In this document: piece by piece, positions 24,236 through 37,100 of the stretch | How the letters are laid out: the number at the start of each line of letters is the position of its first letter | Position numbering within the stretch: the first letter of the stretch is position 1 | From: Vicia villosa | Taxonomy: Eukaryota; Streptophyta; Magnoliopsida; Fabales; Fabaceae | Direction: 5' to 3' | NCBI RefSeq assembly: GCF_029867415.1 | Contig: NC_081185.1 | Coordinates: 132,949,753 to 133,013,752 of the forward strand | DNA: 64,000 bases | The notes under the pieces: generated by a model | Seen by the model: only the letters and a program-made list of their open reading frames with translations | What the model was told of the DNA's origin: nothing | Database searches by the model: none | Made by a program: the position numbers and the translations under genes

Positions 24236-24579
24236 TAATTTGATAGTTACAATCAAGAGCTTACGGAAATGGTGCTGCTTATTATTGTATAGCTGTTACC
24301 GCCACTAGCTATCAAAATGGTACTACTAGAATTATTGTAAAGTCAATATTTTACAGAACATGGATAACTATGCATAATAAAAAATGGATTGCATATTGCA
24401 GTTATATTTTCTGCCACCCATATGCCAAGTTTTGTAGTGTAACAGAAGGACCTTTTTATCAGTTCTCAGTTGCAAGCTAATCTATGCATTACACCGCTAA
24501 CATGTAAATTATTGTAACATAGTTTTCTCTGGTTTTTTGTCTTCCCTCATTGACACTTTTTCTTTTTACAAATTAATTT
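24188..24579. other. Spacer between inverted PIF1 copies A and C, including the last A exon
   Basis: About 390 bases separate the points where A (24187) and the minus-strand copy C (24580) stop matching. The spacer contains the last 11 coding bases of A (24225-24235) and its 3' UTR. It would be the loop of any read-through hairpin. No clear strong poly-A signal decides where A transcripts end; AATAAA-like words are frequent in this AT-rich DNA. Confidence 0.6.
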
Positions 24580-25262
24580 GCCAAGTTTAATACCACCGTA
24601 TAATAAGGATTCAATATAAATTTGAATCGAAGGTAAATTGATTCTGGTATGGAAAAGGACTCATAAACGTTAACATTGTTGTGATCTTTCTTTGGAAAAA
24701 ACAAAGTTTCAATGAAACTTTGCAAAACAAAAGTTTTCTTATTAGTTAAGTTAAAAGTAAAATATCAAGTTTTACACAATAATATCGAAGAAGTTTTGTT
24801 TTTCAAATCCAACGGATCTCATGTGCAAGAAGTTACTTCACATATTATTTAAAATAAATCCCAATCAGAAATAGCATTAGTGGATAAAATACATGCATTA
24901 ACTGAAACTGCGTCTGGTGGGGTTCAAGGTATTGTTGATAAGGATCAGTGAAGTATAGGATACCAGACTTATTTGAATTATGTGTTCCAACTAAGGTGGG
25001 CATATTATTATCTACCTGATTTGCTGCTGGCATTGTGAATGAATCAGGTGTAGGAACATGCGGCGTGTGGAAAGGAGGCATTGCGAACCTTGGTCCAAAA
25101 TTTGCAAGCAATGCAGAACCAGAAAACACATTAGGAAACGACATTACTGACATGTTTATTCCCATTCCAATTGGTGTCCATATACTGTTGTATTTCGGGA
25201 AACATCATAGGTACCATGCCACATCCGATGGACATCATCTGCATAACTTGTACGCTATGTTT

Positions 25263-25410
25263 AAGAAATGAAACTACATGACCAACTTAGTACTATAGTC
25301 ACATGATCGTTTGTAAAGATCACAATACATTTAGTTGTACTCTCTGGTTAAGAAATGAAACTACATGACCAACTTAGTACTATAGTCGCATGACCGTTTG
25401 TAAAGATCAC
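25263..25410. repeat. Tandem duplication in intron 5 of copy C
   Basis: AAGAAATGAAACTACATGAC and the next 40 or so bases, to GTAAAGATCACA, occur twice (starting about 25263 and 25350). Copy A has one unit at about 23284-23345 in opposite orientation. Confidence 0.85.
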
Positions 25411-25479
25411 ATATACATAGAGGAATCTACCTGTACTTGTAATTGCAGTGACTTCAAGTACTCAATTGCCTCATCCAGG

Positions 25480-26030
25480 CTGGGGGTGTTCATTGGTTCG
25501 GGCAAATCCGAACCAACCGGAATCCAAGTGTTTGGTTCGGGCATTTTTTTAGTTCGGGAGGAAATCGAACCACACCAATGAAATCCGTTGTTAATTGGTT
25601 CGGGCATCGGATTTTCAAAACTCTACCTGCGGACCCGTCTATCCGAACCAACCATAACTAATTTGAACAGTTTATATCATAATTATCATGGAAATTAGTA
25701 TAAAGTATTCAACTTCAAGAAGAAAAAAATGAAATTCTATTTGAGACATTTATAATTTATATGGAGAAACGAAAAAAAGTTAGGAATTTTATATTATTAT
25801 TGAAATTTAGTGGATGTAGTTTAGATATTTTTTAAAAATACTTGTACACATTTGTTGTTAGTGTATCCGATCAGTCCAACCTAAACCAGCCCGTTGTTTC
25901 TCAGTTTGGTTCAGTTTGGACTTTATTGCAAATGTGTGCAAATCCAATCCAAATCAATCCATATATTTTTGACTGGTTTGAGCATTGAATACTCTCAAAA
26001 CCGAATCAAACCGGTCCGTGAACACCCCTA
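25480..26030. mobile_element. hAT-type MITE inserted in exon 5 of PIF1 copy C
   Basis: The left end CTGGGGGTGTTCATTGG and right end CCGTGAACACCCCTA are inverted. Flanks CATCCAGG (25472-25479) and CATCCAAC (26031-26038) form a diverged 8-bp target duplication of the exon sequence. Subterminal GGTTCGG/CCGAACC words are frequent. Removing it restores the exon 5 order seen in copy A. Non-coding. Confidence 0.85.
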
Positions 26031-27120
26031 CATCCAACATTGATGCTTAGTCAGACTATGATTAGAGAGTAGGACAAAAATTAAAAATATAAATTAAGAA
26101 GGAAAGAAAATGTAAAATCCTGCCCCTTATATCATCACTATTCATAATTTGCATATAATTTATATATATACATGCATAATTCATCAATTAATTATATAAT
26201 AATGAATTAACTTATCACCAATAATCAATTAACATCCAAATTCATCAATCCATTCGATCATTGTAATTAAAGTTATTTCATAATCGTTAATCATCACGTA
26301 ATATTACACCTTAAGAAAAACAATTAAATCAGACCCTTAATTGCACCTTTATTCTCTTAGGGCCTCGCCATGAGATAGTAATATGTGTTAGCTTTCCAAT
26401 GGTTCAATCCACGTCTCAAACGGAGTCACGAAATTCAAGTTATGATGAAAACTATATTTTAACAAAAGCAGCCTAATCAGTGAAGGCTGGATCGTCACCG
26501 TAGCTGGCCCCGGTAAGTTCTTTTACGATGCCCTACATTGTTGTAGAATGCAGAATTTTATGTTTTTCATCGTTGAAGGTCTATCGGACCTCCAATTTCG
26601 ATTCTTTAAAAATCCAGACACTCAGAATTCGACACACAATAATTATATAATAATTAAACAACAAGGAACACAAAATATATAGATCCAACATCAAATAATC
26701 ATCAATCAATCATGAAATTAAGGTTATGCTTTCAAAACTCCAAGCACACAATAATTACATCAAGAAATTTTTGAATTCAATCACCAATCGATGTATAAAA
26801 TTCACCATATTGCAGAGCACGTAAATCACACATTAACATGATAAATAAGATGAATTCCTCATACACACATCACAATTCATGAAAACACAATTGTGCAATA
26901 AATCCTATTGGAGGGTGATGACCCCTCTCTACCCCATTATGTAATACACGCATAGAAGAACAATTTTCCCTTACCTAAATTTCCAGCAAGCACACGTTCA
27001 AAACTCTTGGTTATGGTTGTCTCTTTTCACTAATTTTCCAAAATTCTACGTACTAACAAGTTTGACTTTCACTAAACCCTTTTTATTTCAAAAACCTAAT
27101 TTAACCTTTTACTAATTACA

Positions 27121-28543
27121 TTGATCGGTCACCATTTCTACCTAATTCCCGTCATGCATTTGGTCTAAATATGTCGATTCGGTAACACTTTGATTTGAGT
27201 TTTATTGTTTTTGCTTAAGTATTTCATGTTTGTTTGGGTTACGTGATTACTGTGCATTGTGTTTTAATTTGAGTTATTTAGATGCTTTTGATGCCTTTTG
27301 GTTGTTAGTGTTATGGTTTCAGGTTTAGTTGAACGGTCTAAGGTACTAATGCAACGATGGATGAAGATTGGCAAGTACTAAAGATGAAAATGATGAAGAA
27401 TTGGAGGCCAACACGGCCCGTGTCACCTGACACGACCCAAGTCAGAAAGTTGCAAATCTCCCACACAAAAACCAGTGGGATGAAATGGGTGCCCGTGTTG
27501 CCTGGCACGGCTCGTGTCAGCAGGTCTGAAGTAGAAGAAACAAATATCAAGTCTGGAAGCCAACACGGTCGGCCGTGTTTCCTGGCACGGTCCGTGTTGG
27601 CAGGCGCGTCAGATTTTATATTTTAGGTTTTTGTTCATTAAACTTAGTCTTAAGGGTACTTTAGACATTCTACTAGGATGGCATTTGCACTGAGACTATT
27701 TAGGTTAGTTTTTGAGAATTTTTAGGGACTTTTGCATTATACGATTGAAAATCACACAAGAGAGAAGATAGCTTCATCAAGAGTTTTGGAGACGGAGAGA
27801 TTCAAGGGTTTCCACCATTGAAGATCAAAATCACCATTATTTTTTAGTAATGTCTAAATTATTTATTATGTCTTTCTTGAATATTATGAGAGGCTAAACC
27901 CCCCAATGCTAGGGGGTGGTCCTGATTTGGTTTATGTAATGACTATGAATTCTTGAGTTAATCAATCAATTAGTTTATGTTTTTAAATTTAATTATGCAA
28001 TGTGTTTATGCTTTCTTTTTCGGTCAAATAGAGAATAATTAAGGACTGACAGATACAGGAATGTAGTCGTTAGGGTTTTTGCATAATTGGATTATATTAG
28101 ATATCACCTAGGACTAGGGATACCCTATAAGCACCATATATAACCTTGATAATACCATTGCTTGAATTCATTCTTTATCTTCATGGGTATTGGGATTAAG
28201 ACTGAATGTTCAAGGGTTTTTCACTAAGGACTGAGGGAAAAACATTCTGGAGGTTGGTAATTGAAAATACATAAATTACTTTGAGTAAATTGAGTTTCAT
28301 AGCATTCCAAGCCAAATCAACCATTCACCCTAGCATGTCTTTACTTTTGATAAGAAAAGTCAATTTATTTTCTCATTATTATTTCTTCGCAAGGATTTAA
28401 TCCAACCAAACCGAAACTTCAGTTTTTGTTCAATTGTATCAATATTTAAAGATATTTCCTTCGCAGTCCTCAGGATCGATACTTGGGGTAAACCTATTAT
28501 TACTACATTGGTGAAAATAGTACACTTGCTATTTTTCTGATCA
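27121..28543 (+). repeat. Athila-like 5' LTR
   Basis: Matches the 3' LTR along its length, from GATCGGTCACCATTTCTACC to CTATTTTTCTGATCA. The terminal TG is degraded to TT. Around 27400-27600 it carries several palindromic ACACGGCCCGTGT-like words. Confidence 0.9.
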
Positions 28544-28548
28544 AGTTT

Positions 28549-28566
28549 TTGGCGTCGTTGCCGGGG
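28549..28566 (+). promoter_or_regulatory. Primer-binding site of the Athila-like element
   Basis: TTGGCGTCGTTGCCGGGG begins 6 nt after the LTR. It differs by one base (C to T) from the GGCGCCGTTGCCGGGG form that is complementary to the 3' end of tRNA-Asp in many Athila/Tat elements. Confidence 0.75.
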
Positions 28567-28678
28567 GATGCCAAAATACAGATTTTTATCTTAGTTCGAT
28601 TGAAATTTTGTTGCTCGTTAACTAAAATTTTATTTTTCGTACTTTATTATTTATTACTATTATTTGTCTAGTTTGTTT

Positions 28679-30590
28679 ATGCGAGGTAGGTCCTTAGCTG
28701 ATTTTCCTTTTGATGCAGAACCTGAAAGAACATTGCATGCTAGGCTAAGGAAAGCTAAACGAGGAGAACTGGAAGTCGTGGAAGGAAAGGAAGAAGAAGA
28801 GGTTTCAGTTCATTTAGAGCATTCAGATTCAGATACCGAAACAATTGTTGAGAGAATGGCAACTGATCCACCACCAGTTGAGAGACTTCTTGGTGACTAT
28901 GGCAGAAATAATGCACCGGCTGGTCGAATGACCATTGTAAACCAACCGGTGAATGCAACATAATTTTAGCTGCATCCTAGCACAATCAATAAACTTGAAA
29001 GGCGGTCTTTTTCTGGAAGGGTGAACGAAGATGCAAATAAACATCTTCAAAGGTTTCTGACTATGAGTACCACGCTGAAGATAGACAGGCATAATGAGGA
29101 AGCGAAGAAGTTACGTATGTTGCCTTTCGCTTTAACTGATGAGGCCGAAGAATGGTTCTATTCACTACCTGCGAGTAGTATTACCACCTGGGACGAGGTG
29201 AAGAAGGCTTTTCTGAGTGAATACTTTCCTGCGTGAGTGTCATTGAGAAAAAGATATGACATTCTTAACTTCAAGGAGAAAGAGGGTGAAGCACTAGGGA
29301 GGCTTATAAAAGATTCAAAAGACTCCTATTGGCTTGTCCTACTCACAATATGGATGATACTGCGCAAATGCAAATGTTCGTTAATGGTCTAAGACTAAAG
29401 ACAAGGCAGATTCTAGATTCAGCTGTCGGTGGCTTATCCAACTTTGCAACAGCCACTGGTATGAAGAAGATCATTGAAGTAATCGTTGCAAATAAGCATT
29501 TGGAACTATATGACAGGGTTACAAGCAAACCAGAAGACGTAATTGATTTAAAGTTGGAATCTTACAAGAAGGTAAATATTGAAGAGACAATTGCTGCAGA
29601 GGTGAAAAAAAGGTTGAAGGCGTTGAACATAGGTACTCAAAAAGTGGCTCAAGTCCAACAATCACTAAGAGATATTTGTGGGATTTTTAATGGACCACAC
29701 AATACCATTTATTATCTTGCAACTCCACAACAGATTGAGGAGATCAAGTTCTTGAAGCAAAATAATCCCTACTCAAACACCTACATTCTTGGGTGGAAAA
29801 ATCATCCCAATTTTGCATGGAGAGATTAGAAAGGGAATATGTAACAACAGGGTCAGAACCAATATCAAAATCAATATCAGCAACAACCGCAACAACAGGT
29901 ACCGAAGAAGGCATATTGGGAGTTGGAAATTGAAAAAATGGCAACTCACCAAATTCAGTTCCAAGAAGAAACCAGAAACAATCAGAAGAACACTTCAGAC
30001 TCTATAAAAAATTTAGAGGTCCAGATGGGTCAAATAGCACAACAATTGGCAAATGCTCAAACACCAGGTGGTCTACCAAGTGCAACCATAAAAAATCCAA
30101 TAGATAATCATATTGTGAAAGGTATTGTGACAAGAAGTGGTAAGACTGTGAGAAATGTTGAAGAACAGGAGATTAAAGATGAAGGATTACTTGAAGTTGA
30201 TCTGGAAATTAGAGATGACTAGAAACAAAATGAGCAAGTTGTAACACCACCGAATGTTGAGAAAAAGAAACAGACTGAATCAAAGCATAAGATTGTTCTT
30301 CCTTATCCTTCAAGAACGAAGAAGAAAGATCTTAATGAGAAGAATTTTGAGAAATTTTTATAATTGTTCAAGAAGCTTGAGATCAACATCTCGTTTGCTA
30401 AGGCATTGGAACACATGCCAATTTATGCCAAGTTCATGAAAGATATCATCTCCAAGAAGCGCTCCATAGAGACTGAGCCGGTTATGCTAACTGAAAGGTG
30501 TAGTGCTATTTTGCAGGGTCTGAAAGTCCCTCTAAAGAAGAAGGAAAAGGTGCAATTATTATTCCATGCGCCATAGGGGATAGATCATTC
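28679..30590 (+). pseudogene. Athila-like gag, multiply interrupted
   Basis: Starts MRGRSLADFPFDAEPERTLH (28679) and continues through the retrotransposon-gag capsid region: FSGRVNEDANKHLQRFL, RMLPFALTDEAEEWFYSLP and TWDEVKKAFLSEYFPA (about 29000-29236). LKTRQILDSAVGG follows, then a Gln/Asn-rich tail and QMGQIAQQLANAQTPGGLPS near 30020. Stops or shifts occur at about 28961, 29234, 29290, 29827, 30220 and 30361. Gag would form the intracellular particle. No CCHC knuckle was recognised. Confidence 0.85.
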
Positions 30591-31600
30591 AAAAAGGCAC
30601 TTATTTATCTTGGTGCCGGTGTAAGCCTTATACCGCTATCAATTTATAACAATTTGGGGATTGGAGAAGTAAAAGACACAATGATGACATTGTAGTTTGC
30701 TGATAACTCACACAAAAGACCTCATGGAATTGCAACTGATGTTCTTATGAAGATTGATAAGTTTATGTTTCCGGTTGACTCCGTGGTTCTTGATATGCCT
30801 GAGGATGAGGAAATTCCAATAACTTTGGGAAGACCTTTTCTAGAGATAGGAAGGGTGATGATAGATTTGGAGGAAGGTACGATGACCCTTAAGGTCTATG
30901 ATGAAGTTCTAAAGATTAATGTGAGAGAGTCAATGAAATTCAAAGAAGAAACAAGTATAAGAAAGAGCATTGAAGTGTTGGGCACCGTGTTCGTCAAATT
31001 AGTGAATAGCCAGGTACCTAAATTTCCTCTTGAAAGAGTTTTGAGTTTTTCTAATTTTGAGAAAGATGAAGACACAAATGAAAAATAAGTAGAAGTACTT
31101 GATATGATGGAAGCTCAAGCTCAGCGGCAAAAATCTAAACCACACCGGTGGGAAGATTCGAGACCACAACAATCTCTTGAGGAAAAGACAGAAACAAATA
31201 AGGGGACAAAGTTGAAACAATTGCCTGAAAATCTTAAGTACATTTTTCTTGATTCTGATAAGAAGTGTCCAGCAATTATTAATTCGGGCCTGAAAGATGT
31301 TCAAGAAGAGAAGCTCATAAAGGTACTTAAGAGATACAAGGGTGCAATTGGATGGGCTATTCAAGACTTAAAAGGTATCATCCCTACAGTGTTCTTGCAC
31401 AAGATCTTAATGGAAGGTGATTAGAAGCCGGTAGTTCAACCTTATAGGAGACTTAATCCAGCTATGAAGGAGGTTGTGCGCAAGGAAGTAGTTAAGTTGT
31501 TGGATGCGGGTCTTATTTACCTTATATTTGACAGCTCATGGGTGAGTCTTGTTCACGTGGTACCGAAAAAAGGGAGGAACAACTGTTTTTATGAGTGAGA
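30541..31600 (+). pseudogene. Athila-like protease and start of reverse transcriptase
   Basis: The retropepsin core is recognisable from RSFKKAL then YLGAGVSLIPLS (about 30605-30645), where the catalytic Asp-Leu-Gly has become Tyr-Leu-Gly. DEEIPITLGRPFLEIGRVM follows at about 30800. The RT N-terminus runs from about 31220, with KRYKGAIGWAIQDLKGI and, after a stop at 31422, KPVVQPYRRLNP. Homology ends near 31570-31680: the RT palm with its YxDD motif is deleted. Loss of both catalytic centres makes the element non-autonomous. Confidence 0.85.
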
Positions 31601-31688
31601 AAAATGAATTGATTCTAACCAGGACAATCACAAGTTGGAGAGATGTCAGTAAACAAACTTGATTCTCAAATAGGAGAAGTGTCGCTTT

Positions 31689-33721
31689 ATGGTCAGAGAG
31701 GGCATAATGTTAGGTCACAAGATTTCTCATAGAGGCATTGAGGTGGACAAAGCTAAAGTGGAGGTGATAGCAAATTTTCCCCCACCAGTAAATGAAAAAG
31801 GTATCATAAGTTTCTTAGGACATGCGGGATTCTACTGTAGGTTCATAAGAGATTTCTCCAAGATTGTTAAGCCACTTACCAGCTTGCTTGTGAAACACAC
31901 CCCATTCCTTTTTGACAAAAAGTGTGGAGAAGATTTTGAGACATTGAAGAGCAGGTTAGTATCTGCCCCTATAGTTATCTCTCCTGATTGGTCTCTACCG
32001 TTTGAGATCATGTGTGATGCAAGTGATATAGCAGTAGGGGCAGTGCTCGGTCAAAGAAAGGAAAATCTCTTGCATGTGATCTACTATGCAAGTCATGTGT
32101 TGAATCCTGCTCAGATGAATTATGCTACCACAAAAAAGAAGTTGTTGGCAGTGGTGTATGCCTTCGACAAATTCAGGTCCTACTTATTAGGGACGAATGT
32201 AATTTTTTATATTGACAATGCTGCTTTGAAATATCTTTTTTATAAACACTAATCAAAACCAAGGTTGCTCAGATGGATTCTACTCTTGCAAGATTTTAAT
32301 CTGGAGATTCAGGACAAAAGGGTGTGTGAAAACACTGTTGCTGATCACTTATCCCGGATGTTTCCGATCAAAGAAACAGAAGAGACACACCCAATCAAGA
32401 ATGAATTTGTTAACGAACAAATCCTAGTTGTGGTTGGTGTTCCGTGTTTTGCAGATTATGCAAATTATGTGGTAGGTGGCGTTATCCTTGTTGATTTTGA
32501 CTATAACAGAAAGAAATTTTTTTTGCATGATTGCAGGTTCTATTTATGGGATCAACCATTCCTTTACAAGAAGGGAATTGACGGATTAGTGCGAAGATGT
32601 GTTCCAGAGGAAGAAAAGAGAGAGATACTAGTAGCATGTCACAACTCTGAAAATGGAGGGCATTTTAGCGGAGATAAAACAGTTGCAAAATTCCTTCAGT
32701 CTGGGTTATATTTTCCCATCTTGTTCAAAGATGCTCAAGGCATTGTGAAGGAGTGTGACGGGTGTCAGAGAACATGTAACATCTCTAAGAGAAACTAGAT
32801 GCCCCAGAAAGGTATGCTTGAAGTTGAATTGTTTGATGTATGAGGCATTGATTTCATGGGTCCGTTTCCACCATCATTTGGGAAAAATTACATCCTTGTG
32901 GTTGTCGACTATGTCTCTAAGTGGGTTGAAGCAGTAGCTCTTCCTACAAATGATGCCAAGGTGGTAGTAAACTTCCTCAAGAATAACATCTTCTCAAGAT
33001 TTGGGGTTCCCAGAGCACTAATAGGCGATGAAGGCACCCATTTCTTGAATACGTTGATGGAGAATCTGTTGAAGAAGTACAATGTGAAGCACAAAATTGC
33101 CACTGCATATCACCCTCAAACGAGTGGTCAGGTTGAAGTTTCAAACAGGAAAATAAAGCAGATTCTCGAAAAGACTGTCAGTGCTTCTAGAAAGGATTGG
33201 TCAATGAAGCTGGAAGATGCACTGTGGGTATACAAAACATCATTCAAAACTCCGATAGGTATGTCTCCGTATCAGTTGGTTTATGGTAAAGCGTGTCATT
33301 TGCCACTCGAACTTGAGCCCAAGGCATTTTGGACCTCCAAATTCCTAATTATGATCTTTTGAAAGGTGGTGAATCTCGAGTTCTTCAACTCCATGAGTTA
33401 GAAGAGTTTAGGAACCAAGCTTATGAGAATGACAATATCTATAAAGAAACAACAAATAAATTGCATGATCAAAAGACTCAGAAAAAGGAATTTTGGGAAT
33501 GGCAATTGATATTGCTGTTTAATTCCAGGTTAAAGCTATTTCTTGGAAAATTGAAATCAAGATGGTCTGGACCGTTTGTGGTGAATAAAGTTTTTCCTCA
33601 TGGGGCTATAGAGTTGAGGAGTGACAAGAATAGAGACATTTTCAAATTCAATGGCCAAAGGTTGAAACCATATTGTACCGGACAAGAACCAGGGACCATT
33701 GATAATGTTCGTCTTACTTGA
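31689..33721 (+). pseudogene. Athila-like RNase H and integrase
   Basis: The RT C-terminus and RNase H read RGIEVDKAKVEVIANFPPP, FLGHAGFYCRFIRDFSK, PFEIMCDASDIAVGAVLG and YATTKKKLLAVVYAFDKFR. After a stop at 32250 the frame continues with VADHLSRM. The integrase zinc domain ([22 protein letters not shown], about 32640-32775) and catalytic core follow: [16 protein letters not shown], the second Asp in [12 protein letters not shown], and Glu in [13 protein letters not shown]-terminal region reaches KPYCTGQEPG near 33695. Stops at 32797, 32840 and 33360 break it, although the D,D,E residues remain. Confidence 0.9.
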
Positions 33722-34159
33722 TGGGATGAACGACCGTCGAGCCATGCGATGTTAAACGAAGCGCTTCGTGGGAGGCAACTCATGTGTTTTTACTAATATT
33801 TTTCCTTTGTTTTGTTGGTGTGTGCGTGTGTTTTGTTCAGGTATAAGCAGTGTAGTACAGCAGAACGAAGATTATGGAGAGAAAGGTTGCGAAGAAATAG
33901 AAAAGAGGGAAGAAAACAGAGTGACACGACCTACCGTACGAGGGCACACGACCCGTGTTAGACACATTTTTTTTCCATTTATTTTCCAGGGGCCCAACAT
34001 GTCTGATCGTGCGGGACAAAATGGCCCGTGTTGGGCAAGCTGATTGGCCCATACATTTTTCCAAAGGAGTAACACGGCCAACCGTGCGAGCTGACACAGA
34101 CCTTGTTGCTGAGCGTGACATATTTTTTTTTTAAAAAAAATTAATTGAGTCGTGGGTGG
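33722..34159 (+). other. Athila-like spacer after pol with ACACGG-type palindromes
   Basis: Non-coding. Carries GTGACACGACC, ACACGACCCGTGTTAG, GGCCCGTGTTGGGC and AACACGGCCAACCGTGCG, which resemble the palindromic words in the LTRs. Confidence 0.6.
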
Positions 34160-34164
34160 GACCC

Positions 34165-37100
34165 TGTAATACGGTGGTAGAACTGACTTTTTGAAATGTT
34201 ACGGATAGCAAGAGTCGCCACCGACTTTTATTTTATCCAATTGGAAAGGCAAAAAGAACATGAAAGACCTTTTAGAAAGATTTTGAGTTCGGGGGGTAAG
34301 TTATACAAAGGGAAGGTATAAGCACCCTTTGTATCCATGGTTATCCATGAGCTCTTAACTGCTTAGCTCACTTTATTTGTTTGAATTGTTTGAAAAAGGT
34401 GTAGTGTGTGAATAGAAAAAGAATTTGAATAAGGACTTTAGCTTGTAAAATAAGCGTAGACTTTTGAATTGATTTGAAAAGAGGTGTATGAAAGTAATTT
34501 GAAAGTTTGATTTGAGTAAGCATTTAAGAGCACCTACGCTAAGATTGTTTTCTTGTTCTTTAAGTATTTCGTTTGAAAGGGCTATCCATACCATAAAGAG
34601 GGCAGGTAGTCCTTTCATTGGATGTATCGGTCATCGTGGGTTATCGTTCGCCATAAGACTGTCCATACCATAAAGAGGGCAGGTAGTCTCAGGGAAGGAT
34701 ATAATAGTCATTTAGGAAACAGTAAGGACACCTTAGCATTCGAAGGGACGGTCATCATTTTACCGAGGCAACATAGAGGGACTAGATCTCATATGATGAT
34801 TTTATTCGTAGGCAGCAGACTAAGGTATCCTCGTATTCGAGGGACTTGACTATTTTTGAATCAAAAGGCAACATGCAACAAAAGAGGTTACCCTAAAGGT
34901 GTGTGTGTGCAATCAATCATGTGGTTAATTCAGATATTTTATCTTGTAAGTTAGTGAGATAAATCGATTTTAACAAGGCTTGCACTCCCTAGGATTACTA
35001 ACCATAGCAGAAAATAAAACAGAATTAAATGTCCTACGCTATTACAATAAACACCTATAGGGCAGAAAAATAAAGGCAGGAAAGTAAACCTAAACTATTA
35101 CAATAAAACCCTGTGGGTAAAAGATAAAGGCAGTAAGTAGAAACCCTATGCTATCACAAGGCTTCGGGGCAGATACAATATAGTGAAGAAATGAGCGCGA
35201 AAATAAAGCCTAATTAACTATTACAAGCCACAAAGGCAAACCACAAAAATAAGACAGGATAAACTCGAATGATTGCAATGGAAAATTAAAAGGCAAAATT
35301 AAAAGGGTTTTTTAGGAAACCAAACAGGTAAAAACCTAAAGAATTTAATTATCGGTTAAATCTTAAGTGAAACCCTAATCCTAGTTAAATCAAAAGTTAA
35401 CCCTAATTGTTCTAATTAATTAAATTAACCTAATTAAATAATTATTCTAAATTATTTAATTATTTAACCTAAAATTAACACCCAAGTAAAGGAAAGACTA
35501 AATTACTAATTTAAATTATTAATCTAAAATTATTAACTAAATTTAATTAATAAAAAAACAATTTTTTATCAACTAGAAGACAAGTTCATTATTTTAGTTT
35601 GAAAAAATATTTTCTAGTTAAAAGAAACATATAAAATCAAAATAAAATAAAGAAATTAGCAAACTTAGCCTTTTTGATTCAGCATGGTTGGCTCTTGGAG
35701 GTCTTTGGTACACTTGCGCATTCAAAGGCGTTGGATCCAGGCTTAATGAGATCCTAGGGCTCTGTTTTGAAGCTACATGGTGAGGCTCCGTGGGCGTGGC
35801 GTACCAGATTAAGAAACTGAATAATTCACAAAAGAAATATATGGGGAGATAGGGATCGAACCCACGCCCCCTTTCACACGCTGCTTTTTACCAACTCAAC
35901 CAAGCAACAATCTTGTTTAATAAACGCATTCAAATAATAATATATAAAAACAACACAATTAATTGGAAAACGCCCACGAGATTTTAAATGGACCAGTGAC
36001 ATGGTGACACGCACCCTTCTTCTTCCCCAAGACCGTCGTTTTAGGTCACCAGTTTTCGCCTACGGACAGAGTCCGTCACCATACGTCCTGCACTTAACAA
36101 AAACTCATACAAACGTAAAAAATTAGTAGAGAAGCCATGGATTAATTCGTTTGAGTCTCCTGAGCACAATGGTGCCAACGTTTTGGCCTAATTTTGCTTC
36201 AAACTAAAAGCCCTAATTCGAAGCTCTGAAACCTAACAATGGAAAAATCTTAAACCTGCATGTAAACTTCAATTGAAACACCCAGAAAGCTTCTAAACAT
36301 GATTATAAGCATGAATCTACAATCAAAATATGTTTATGCCATGTAAATCAATGTAATCGAGTTTATTAAAAGTGGAGCAAACCGTGATGAATCGTAGATG
36401 ATTCTGAGTGCCTCAACCTTGGAGAACGACTGGGAATTGTTCAGAGATGTCCTGGGAACGTGTTTTCATCCTCTAAACACCTTGAATCAAGCTCTTTCCC
36501 CAACAACCAGTTTGACTTTCTTTGAGTTTTTTTAAGGTTGGTTAGGGTTCTTTTCTGCAGAAAATTCGTGTCTTGAGGGTCTGCAGTTGTTCACCTTATA
36601 TGGTAGAAGAGTTTAGGGCAACAAAACCTGATTAAATATCTTCGAATCTTTGATTGCCATTAAAAAAGATTGATTGAAAATTTGTTTTAAAAGTTTCTAA
36701 TCTTGACCTTAATTGATCCAATTTGATCCAATCACCATGTGCACGAAATTATATTGGCAATATGACTTAAATGTTGATTGTATTTGATCACCATATGCCT
36801 TTAAATCATATCTTTTATTTTTTTACTTGATTTATTTGAATTTAATCACTTTTTAAATGAATAAAAATTCATAATAAATCAAATAAACCATATAAATTCG
36901 TGGAAATTGAATTTGCAGTCTTGGATAACTTGAGGATGAAGATTGGGCCAAAAAAGATTGGGCTTATTTGCATAAAAACTCATTTTGGACCATATTTACT
37001 TCACATTTTTCACTCAAATTAGTCCAACTTTGACCAGGCATATCTCCCTCAATTTTTAAGATATAGGAGCTTCCTAGGACTTTTTGGAAAGCTCAAGATG

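Larger units (their letters stand above)
24580..26137 (-). pseudogene. PIF1-derived inverted partial copy (copy C)
   Basis: Reading the minus strand from 26137 gives intron 4, part of exon 5, intron 5, exon 6 and intron 6 of the PIF1 gene, ending inside the last intron at 24580. Exon 5 (LDEAIEYLKSLQLQVQ) is cut by a hAT-type MITE. Exon 6 (25238-24893) keeps its acceptor and the FTMPAANQVDNN tail but has an extra base after QQYM that shifts the frame, and its last codon is CAT instead of CAG before the donor. The penultimate exon is deleted: intron sequence on either side is joined directly near 24650. It cannot encode a PIF. It lies tail to tail with copy A. On its upstream side a chromovirus LTR begins where homology ends. 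Confidence 0.9.

Noticed and set aside
32909..33103. Minus-strand frame opposite the integrase core
   Set aside because: Antisense shadow of the conserved integrase catalytic region.
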